From assembly GCA_020634615.1 (NCBI GenBank), contig JACKBI010000005.1, positions 1 to 64,000 on the forward strand: DNA of 64,000 nucleotides, given 5' to 3'. This DNA is from Anaerolineales bacterium. GTDB taxonomy: Bacteria > Chloroflexota > Anaerolineae > JAAEKA01. Positions 41,966-48,069 of the stretch are shown here, piece by piece. The notes under the pieces are model-generated. The model ran no database searches and was not told the origin of the DNA. It saw only the letters and a program-made list of their open reading frames with translations. The position numbers and the translations under genes are program-made. Each line of letters opens with the position of its first letter. Within the stretch, counting starts at the first letter, position 1.

Positions 41966-43045
41966 TCAGTCGAGTCGAATGCGTGGATCGATGAAGCCGT
42001 AGGAGAGATCAACCAAGAGGTTGGCAAGCACATAGCCGAGGGCGATCACCAGTGTGAAACCCTGGATGATCGGGAAGTCTCGCGCGGTGATGGCTTCGAA
42101 AAGGGTGCGTCCAACGCCGGCCAGTCCGAAGATGGTCTCGGTAAGCACCGCCCCGCCAAAGATGACGCCAAGCTGCAGACCAATGATCGTAACAATCGGC
42201 AGCAGGCTGTTGCGGAAGGCATGGCCGCCGATAACAGATCGTTCGCGCAACCCTTTGGAACGGGCTGTCCGCACATAATCCTGATTCATCGTGTCCAACA
42301 TGCTCGATCGCGTCATGCGAGCGATGATGGCCAGCGGAATGGTAGCCAGCGCCATGGCGGGCAGAATCAGATGCCGAATGCTGTCCTTTAGCACCTCGCC
42401 GTTGGCCGTGATGATCGAATTGAAAATGTAGAAGTTCGAGATAAACTGAAACAGGCGATGCTTGGCCGTGTCAGGGGTGAAAGCGAGGTGATAGACCTCG
42501 TAGAAGGGTGTTGCCACCAGTCCGGCCGTGAGACGTCCGGTGGGTGGCAGCCAGAAGGGGGTGCCTTTTAGAAGCAGCGCGAACACATAGGCCAGCAACA
42601 GTCCAAGCCAAAAGACCGGCATCGAAACACCGATGTTTGCGCCCACCATGGTGCCGACATCGATCGCCGAGTTGCGCTTCATGGCTGAGAGCACGCCCGC
42701 CGGGATGCCGATAATGACTGCCAGCAAGAGCGCGATCGCGCCCAGTTCCATGGTCACCGGCAGGCGTTCCACCAGGATTTCGCCGACCGACCGGTTGAAG
42801 CGAATCGAGTTGCCAAAATCTCCCGTGATGACATCGCGCATGTAGACGCCAAACTGCACAGGAATCGGTTGATCGAAACCTTTGTCGTGCATGAAGCGAT
42901 CGCACGTCTCTTGAGTTGCCTTCTCGCCGAGCATCGCCTTGCACGGATCGCCAGGAATCATGCGCGCCAGGGCAAACGTCACGACCAGGATGCCAAAAAG
43001 CACCGGAATTGCGGATAGCGTGCGGCGAGTCAGGAATTTTGTCAT
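41966..43045 (-). CDS. dppB: Peptide ABC transporter permease (DppB/OppB-like)
   Basis: Partner of DppC. 359 residues: TM1 (SAIPVLFGILVVTFALARMIPGD, the family hallmark split here), a loop with DKGFDQPIPVQFGVYM, then QLGV-type core segments ELGAIALLLAVIIGIPAGVL, DYVRTARSKGLRERSVIGGH (EAA loop) and FAGAVLTE-like FGGAVLTETIFGLAGVG. A ~30-residue insertion between core helices explains the slightly long length. The start ATG 43045 follows a 94-nt spacer with a hairpin (43072-43108) that could lower expression relative to the binding protein. Confidence 0.93.
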   Translation of the reverse strand: MTKFLTRRTLSAIPVLFGILVVTFALARMIPGDPCKAMLGEKATQETCDRFMHDKGFDQPIPVQFGVYMRDVITGDFGNSIRFNRSVGEILVERLPVTMELGAIALLLAVIIGIPAGVLSAMKRNSAIDVGTMVGANIGVSMPVFWLGLLLAYVFALLLKGTPFWLPPTGRLTAGLVATPFYEVYHLAFTPDTAKHRLFQFISNFYIFNSIITANGEVLKDSIRHLILPAMALATIPLAIIARMTRSSMLDTMNQDYVRTARSKGLRERSVIGGHAFRNSLLPIVTIIGLQLGVIFGGAVLTETIFGLAGVGRTLFEAITARDFPIIQGFTLVIALGYVLANLLVDLSYGFIDPRIRLD

Positions 43046-43071
43046 GGGTCAAAGAAGATGTTGCGGATGGA

Positions 43072-43108
43072 ACACAGGGGCACGGTCGATTGGGCCGTGC
43101 CCCTGTGT
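43072..43108 (-). terminator. Attenuator-like hairpin between binding protein and dppB
   Basis: A perfect 14-bp stem (43072-43085 with 43095-43108) and 9-nt loop, with no T run. Position after the binding-protein gene in an ABC operon suggests partial termination or 3'-end protection of the upstream message. Confidence 0.6.
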
Positions 43109-43134
43109 GTTGATCAAACGAGGGGAGCAGATGC

Positions 43135-44690
43135 CAGGGCTATTGCGCCGGGACGTTCATCAATCCCCAGAGGGTCGAGAAGTATTCGAATGCGCCGGTG
43201 TTGCCGACATGCGTCGGGCTGGAGGCATCCAGACCTGCCTGCCACGATGCCAGGACGTCCTTGGCGTCAAACGCCGATCCGTCGTGGAACGTCACGCCCT
43301 CGCGCAGCTTGCACGTCCACACTGTCAGGTCTTCGTTGGGATCACACGACGTCGCCAGCGCCGGCTGGGCCGCGGTGCCGTTGATCTCGTAGGCATACAG
43401 CGACTCGGTGACCTGCTCGCAGGCCCGCAGCGACTCGCCATCGGTCTCGTCGCCGCAGTACAGGCTGATCGGCTCGGCGTTCTGCATCCACACGAACTGG
43501 GCACGGTCGCCCGGCTTCATCGCCGCCATGTACTCGTTGCCCAGCGGGCTGGCCTGCGCACCCTCCACGTCGGCCAGATAGGCAAGGCCCGATCCACCGT
43601 GTGCGATGGGCACCATGGGCACCAGCTCGCGGATGGCATTGTTGGCATCGACATAGATCGCCTCGGACTCGGCCGGGTCGGCAATCTGACCACCCTTCTC
43701 CAGCAGATCGTAGATCTCTGGATGCGGATCGCCAAACTGTACATTGGCCCGCCCGAAGTGGTAGTCGAGGAAGTTGGTGATGTGCGGGTAGTCTGCGCCC
43801 CAGCCCAGCAGGTACAACCCGTCGAGGTCACCCGCCGACGACGCGGCGATGAACGCACCCGACTCCATCACTTCGATCGACGCATCGATGTTGAGGTTCT
43901 CCTTCAACTGCGCCTGGATGTCCTGCGCTACCAGACTGGGGTCGGGCAGGTAGGAGCGCGCCACGTCGCGATAGTAGATCTTGGTCGAGAAGCCGTCCGG
44001 GAACCCGGCATCGGCCAACAGCGCCTTGGCCTCTTCGACGTTGAAGTCGTACCAGTCGTCGCCGACGCAACCATTGGGGATGGCGCAGGGGGTGAAGTGG
44101 GAGGCGACTTCCGAACCGGCCGGATAGAAGGTGTCCACGATTCGCTGGCGGTCGATCCCCTTGGCGATGGCCTGGCGCACCTGGACGTTGTCCCACGGCG
44201 CAAAGGTGTCGGTCATGCCGACGTAGAAGACGTTCAGCGCCGGTCGCTCCAGCAACTGCAGGTTGCTGTCTGCTTCGACCGTCGCAAAGTCGTCAGGGCT
44301 CAGATTGTCGATTCCGTCCACGGTGCCGGACTGGAGTTCCAGCAAGCGGCCCGCGCCTTCAGTCAGCCAGCGGAACACGAGGGTGTCGGTCATGGCCGGC
44401 TCGCCCCAGTAATCGGCGTTCTTCTTGAAGACGATGCTGTCGCCGCGGTTCCAGCTGTCCAGCATGTAGGCGCCGGTGCCGATCGGGTGATCCAGCAGGT
44501 CGCCGGTGCCGCCGGTGCTCTCGATCCATTCGCTGGGCTGGATGCCGAAGGCGCTAAAGGCAACCTTCGACAGAAAGGCCGGGTCAGGCTTGCACAGATC
44601 GAACTCGACGGTCATGTCATCGACGGCGACCACCTTCTGCACGATCCCATCGAACCCGTCGCAACTCTCCAACCCGAACGACATCCCCTC
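43135..44690. repeat. 1,556-bp repeat, copy A (encodes permuted SBP_bac_5)
   Basis: Matches 46096-47651 in all reading frames compared, so it is identical or nearly so at DNA level. It begins 5 bp beyond the stop codon and ends at codon MAEG at the domain's N-terminal side; sequence on both flanks differs between copies. Confidence 0.9.
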
Positions 44691-45572
44691 CGCCATCGCT
44701 GCCCCGCTGTCGCCTTCGGCCGCGGCGGGCACGCCGAGCCAGGCGTTGTAGATCTGGTCGTACTCGCCCGAGGCGCGAATGGCTGCCAGACCTTCGTTGA
44801 TGGCCTTCAGCACGTCCTGGCGATTCTTGTTGACGGCGATCCCGTAGAATTCATCGGTGAAAGGCTCGCCAAGAATGACGCCGCCGATCTCAGGATTGGC
44901 CTTGAGGATATCGGCCGACGTGGGGGCGTCGTTGATGATGGCATCGACGTCGCCGTTGCCCAGCGCCTGGAAGGCCAGGGTGACCTCGTCGTAGCGCACC
45001 ACCTCGGCCTGGGTGTTTTCGCTGGACCAGATATCGCCGGTGGTGCCAAGCTGCACGCCGACCCGCTTGCCGGCCAGATCGTCCACCGATGTGATGTCGC
45101 TGCCCTTCTTTACCACCAGCACCTGGCCGGCGTTGAAGTAGGGGTCGCTGAAGTCAACCGCCTGCTTGCGCTCGTCGGTGATGGTCGCTGCGGATGCGAC
45201 AGCGTCGAACTCGCCGCTGGACAGCGCCACGAAGATGCCGTCCCAACGGGTGTTGACGAACTCAACTTCGAAGCCGGCTGCCTTGGCAATGGCATTCATG
45301 ATGTCGATGTCGAACCCGATGACGTTGCCGTTCTCGTCAACCGACTCGAAGGGCGGATATTCGGCGTTGGTGCCGACTTTGATGGTGCCGAGCTCGGCCA
45401 TCGGCACGGCAGTAGGCTCGGCGGCTGCCGGTTCGGTGGCTGCTGGCGCCTGGGCAGGTGCTTCAGTCGCTGCCGGCGCCTCTGTGCCAGTCTGGCTGCT
45501 TGGGCAGGCGGTCAGAATCAGGGCAGCGATCATCAAAATCGCTACCAGTGTTAACAAGCGAAAATGCTTCAT
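43140..45572 (-). CDS. Fusion lipoprotein: amino-acid-binding SBP_bac_3 plus circularly permuted peptide-binding SBP_bac_5
   Basis: An 810-residue surface lipoprotein with two binding domains. The signal ends LILTAC (lipobox, Cys23); an Ala/Glu/Pro tether follows; residues ~62-280 are a full GlnH-like domain (GTIKVGTNAEYPPFESV, FDAVASAATITDERKQAVDF, YDQIYNAWLG). A short linker leads to SBP_bac_5 from 292. That domain starts at VVAVDDMTVEFDL, normally ~100 residues in, runs to the usual C terminus (~692), then continues with the normal N-terminal part: QVTESLYAYE, LREGVTFHDGSAFDAKDV (756-773), FEYFSTLWG. AGGAG precedes ATG 45572. Operon mates include amino-acid and peptide permeases. Confidence 0.85.
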   Translation of the reverse strand: MKHFRLLTLVAILMIAALILTACPSSQTGTEAPAATEAPAQAPAATEPAAAEPTAVPMAELGTIKVGTNAEYPPFESVDENGNVIGFDIDIMNAIAKAAGFEVEFVNTRWDGIFVALSSGEFDAVASAATITDERKQAVDFSDPYFNAGQVLVVKKGSDITSVDDLAGKRVGVQLGTTGDIWSSENTQAEVVRYDEVTLAFQALGNGDVDAIINDAPTSADILKANPEIGGVILGEPFTDEFYGIAVNKNRQDVLKAINEGLAAIRASGEYDQIYNAWLGVPAAAEGDSGAAMAEGMSFGLESCDGFDGIVQKVVAVDDMTVEFDLCKPDPAFLSKVAFSAFGIQPSEWIESTGGTGDLLDHPIGTGAYMLDSWNRGDSIVFKKNADYWGEPAMTDTLVFRWLTEGAGRLLELQSGTVDGIDNLSPDDFATVEADSNLQLLERPALNVFYVGMTDTFAPWDNVQVRQAIAKGIDRQRIVDTFYPAGSEVASHFTPCAIPNGCVGDDWYDFNVEEAKALLADAGFPDGFSTKIYYRDVARSYLPDPSLVAQDIQAQLKENLNIDASIEVMESGAFIAASSAGDLDGLYLLGWGADYPHITNFLDYHFGRANVQFGDPHPEIYDLLEKGGQIADPAESEAIYVDANNAIRELVPMVPIAHGGSGLAYLADVEGAQASPLGNEYMAAMKPGDRAQFVWMQNAEPISLYCGDETDGESLRACEQVTESLYAYEINGTAAQPALATSCDPNEDLTVWTCKLREGVTFHDGSAFDAKDVLASWQAGLDASSPTHVGNTGAFEYFSTLWGLMNVPAQ

Positions 45573-45710
45573 GTGCTCTCTTCTCCTGAGGTGTAGAATG
45601 TGGATAGATGGGATTTGCCCGATGTTGGCAAACATCCGCAGCAATCGATCAACGACTATTGAAGGGTGGGGCGCAGGCTAGCGACGGTGGTACCTTCGCG
45701 AGTGTGCAGA

Positions 45711-45739
45711 ATTATATGGCCCTGTAGGGTGATTGTCAA
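45711..45739 (-). promoter_or_regulatory. Consensus promoter of the fusion-SBP/dpp/gln operon
   Basis: Minus strand: TTGACA (45734-45739), 17-nt spacer, TATAAT (45711-45716), both perfect. The -35 context AnnCACTTGACA matches the promoter at 48021-48049. Confidence 0.88.
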
Positions 45740-45839
45740 GTGAATCGGGGCCGATTCTTCTCGCGCCGGTCACGAAGCTACTCGGAACAGACATGTGGAA
45801 CAGATGTGTTCAATTTGGGTTGGGCACATTAGCAATTAG

Positions 45840-46011
45840 TGGCCAGCGTCGGTCGAGTAGCAAATTGAGGTAAGTCAAGTGGCATGAGGACATCAAACAC
45901 CAGCGTATCGAGACCAGCGAGTTGTGCGCACGACCCCGCTGGTCTCGATACGCTGGCTGTTCAGTAAAACGACGGTCCCAGCTTGACCCGCTACTCGACC
46001 GACGCTGGCCA
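45840..46011. repeat. Nested long inverted repeats between the two binding-protein genes
   Basis: Outer arms 45840-45861 and 45990-46011 (22 bp, perfect; GGTCGAGTAGC) enclose inner arms 45900-45919 and 45937-45956 (20 bp, perfect; CGTATCGAGACCAGCG). The GTCTCGATACGCTGG word is a common dispersed repeat. The 528-nt gap 45573-46100 otherwise contains the promoter and a terminator hairpin. Confidence 0.85.
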
Positions 46012-46027
46012 ACCCATTTGAAATACG

Positions 46028-46073
46028 CCTGAATCAAAGAGGCACGGCAAAAGCCGTGCCTCTTTGATTCAGG
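46028..46073. terminator. Strong hairpin after the short binding-protein gene
   Basis: A perfect 21-bp stem (46028-46048 with 46053-46073) and AAAA loop, 28 nt past the stop of the 46101-47888 gene. It likely ends or protects that message and insulates the next promoter. Confidence 0.8.
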
Positions 46074-46095
46074 CCAAGACTGAGAAAGCTGTCGT

Positions 46096-47651
46096 CAGGG
46101 CTATTGCGCCGGGACGTTCATCAATCCCCAGAGGGTCGAGAAGTATTCGAATGCGCCGGTGTTGCCGACATGCGTCGGGCTGGAGGCATCCAGACCTGCC
46201 TGCCACGATGCCAGGACGTCCTTGGCGTCAAACGCCGATCCGTCGTGGAACGTCACGCCCTCGCGCAGCTTGCACGTCCACACTGTCAGGTCTTCGTTGG
46301 GATCACACGACGTCGCCAGCGCCGGCTGGGCCGCGGTGCCGTTGATCTCGTAGGCATACAGCGACTCGGTGACCTGCTCGCAGGCCCGCAGCGACTCGCC
46401 ATCGGTCTCGTCGCCGCAGTACAGGCTGATCGGCTCGGCGTTCTGCATCCACACGAACTGGGCACGGTCGCCCGGCTTCATCGCCGCCATGTACTCGTTG
46501 CCCAGCGGGCTGGCCTGCGCACCCTCCACGTCGGCCAGATAGGCAAGGCCCGATCCACCGTGTGCGATGGGCACCATGGGCACCAGCTCGCGGATGGCAT
46601 TGTTGGCATCGACATAGATCGCCTCGGACTCGGCCGGGTCGGCAATCTGACCACCCTTCTCCAGCAGATCGTAGATCTCTGGATGCGGATCGCCAAACTG
46701 TACATTGGCCCGCCCGAAGTGGTAGTCGAGGAAGTTGGTGATGTGCGGGTAGTCTGCGCCCCAGCCCAGCAGGTACAACCCGTCGAGGTCACCCGCCGAC
46801 GACGCGGCGATGAACGCACCCGACTCCATCACTTCGATCGACGCATCGATGTTGAGGTTCTCCTTCAACTGCGCCTGGATGTCCTGCGCTACCAGACTGG
46901 GGTCGGGCAGGTAGGAGCGCGCCACGTCGCGATAGTAGATCTTGGTCGAGAAGCCGTCCGGGAACCCGGCATCGGCCAACAGCGCCTTGGCCTCTTCGAC
47001 GTTGAAGTCGTACCAGTCGTCGCCGACGCAACCATTGGGGATGGCGCAGGGGGTGAAGTGGGAGGCGACTTCCGAACCGGCCGGATAGAAGGTGTCCACG
47101 ATTCGCTGGCGGTCGATCCCCTTGGCGATGGCCTGGCGCACCTGGACGTTGTCCCACGGCGCAAAGGTGTCGGTCATGCCGACGTAGAAGACGTTCAGCG
47201 CCGGTCGCTCCAGCAACTGCAGGTTGCTGTCTGCTTCGACCGTCGCAAAGTCGTCAGGGCTCAGATTGTCGATTCCGTCCACGGTGCCGGACTGGAGTTC
47301 CAGCAAGCGGCCCGCGCCTTCAGTCAGCCAGCGGAACACGAGGGTGTCGGTCATGGCCGGCTCGCCCCAGTAATCGGCGTTCTTCTTGAAGACGATGCTG
47401 TCGCCGCGGTTCCAGCTGTCCAGCATGTAGGCGCCGGTGCCGATCGGGTGATCCAGCAGGTCGCCGGTGCCGCCGGTGCTCTCGATCCATTCGCTGGGCT
47501 GGATGCCGAAGGCGCTAAAGGCAACCTTCGACAGAAAGGCCGGGTCAGGCTTGCACAGATCGAACTCGACGGTCATGTCATCGACGGCGACCACCTTCTG
47601 CACGATCCCATCGAACCCGTCGCAACTCTCCAACCCGAACGACATCCCCTC
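46096..47651. repeat. 1,556-bp repeat, copy B (encodes permuted SBP_bac_5)
   Basis: Second copy of 43135-44690. The offset is 2,961 bp. The first mismatch at the domain start is C44691/T47652 and sequence then diverges completely within about ten bases. Confidence 0.9.
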
Positions 47652-47888
47652 TGCCATCGCGGCATCATCCATCGGGGCCTCAGTTGGCTCCGCTTCAGCG
47701 ACAGTGGCCTCGGGTGCGGCGGTCGGCTCAGGCGCCACGGTGGGCTGCTCGGGCGCCGCGGTTGGCTCAGCGACAGCCTCGGTGGTTGCCGGAGCTTGAT
47801 CGCCGGTCTGCCCGCTGGGGCAGGCGGCAAGGACCATGGCAGCGACGATCAGAATCGCTGCCAACGTAAACAAACGGAATTGCTTCAT
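46101..47888 (-). CDS. Lipoprotein with circularly permuted peptide-binding SBP_bac_5 domain
   Basis: 595 residues: a lipoprotein signal ending MVLAAC (Cys23), an Ala/Pro/Glu/Thr tether (24-76), and the same permuted peptide-binding domain as the fusion protein (77-595, apparently identical). Segment 77-477 corresponds to the middle and end of a normal DppA; segment 478-595 is the normal N-terminal part, including LREGVTFHDGSAFDAKDV. Paired Cys (LESC/EFDLC, LYC/RAC, TSC/VWTC) may form disulfides. GGAGGAG lies 7 nt before ATG 47888 and a consensus promoter lies at 48021-48049. It presumably delivers peptides to DppBC encoded downstream. Confidence 0.85.
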   Translation of the reverse strand: MKQFRLFTLAAILIVAAMVLAACPSGQTGDQAPATTEAVAEPTAAPEQPTVAPEPTAAPEATVAEAEPTEAPMDDAAMAEGMSFGLESCDGFDGIVQKVVAVDDMTVEFDLCKPDPAFLSKVAFSAFGIQPSEWIESTGGTGDLLDHPIGTGAYMLDSWNRGDSIVFKKNADYWGEPAMTDTLVFRWLTEGAGRLLELQSGTVDGIDNLSPDDFATVEADSNLQLLERPALNVFYVGMTDTFAPWDNVQVRQAIAKGIDRQRIVDTFYPAGSEVASHFTPCAIPNGCVGDDWYDFNVEEAKALLADAGFPDGFSTKIYYRDVARSYLPDPSLVAQDIQAQLKENLNIDASIEVMESGAFIAASSAGDLDGLYLLGWGADYPHITNFLDYHFGRANVQFGDPHPEIYDLLEKGGQIADPAESEAIYVDANNAIRELVPMVPIAHGGSGLAYLADVEGAQASPLGNEYMAAMKPGDRAQFVWMQNAEPISLYCGDETDGESLRACEQVTESLYAYEINGTAAQPALATSCDPNEDLTVWTCKLREGVTFHDGSAFDAKDVLASWQAGLDASSPTHVGNTGAFEYFSTLWGLMNVPAQ

Positions 47889-48020
47889 CGACTTACTCCT
47901 CCTGGGGAAACAAAGTTTTGAGCGCACGCATTGCGGCCATGCGTCGCCCATTCAACAAAGGGAAACCGGGGACATCTAGGGCGCGGTGTAAAAACTGGAT
48001 TGGAACCCGTGAGTGTCGCG

Positions 48021-48049
48021 ATTATAGGGCGTGGCCCACGGTTTGTCAA
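48021..48049 (-). promoter_or_regulatory. Consensus promoter of the short binding-protein gene
   Basis: Minus strand: TTGACA (48044-48049), 17-nt spacer, TATAAT (48021-48026), perfect match to consensus. The leader would be about 125 nt. Confidence 0.88.
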
Positions 48050-48069
48050 GTGATTGGCGAAAAACTGCC

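Noticed and set aside
43140..44500. Simple truncation of the peptide-binding domain in both copies
   Set aside because: The missing N-terminal motifs are present at the C terminus of the same frame in both genes, so the domain is rearranged rather than shortened.
42939..45554. 871-codon plus-strand ORF opposite the fusion binding protein (and 605 codons at 46104-47921 opposite the second copy)
   Set aside because: They are antisense shadows of high-GC coding DNA: the minus strand has signal peptides, known domains, ribosome sites and promoters, while the plus frames have Arg/Val/Gly-rich composition and no recognisable family.
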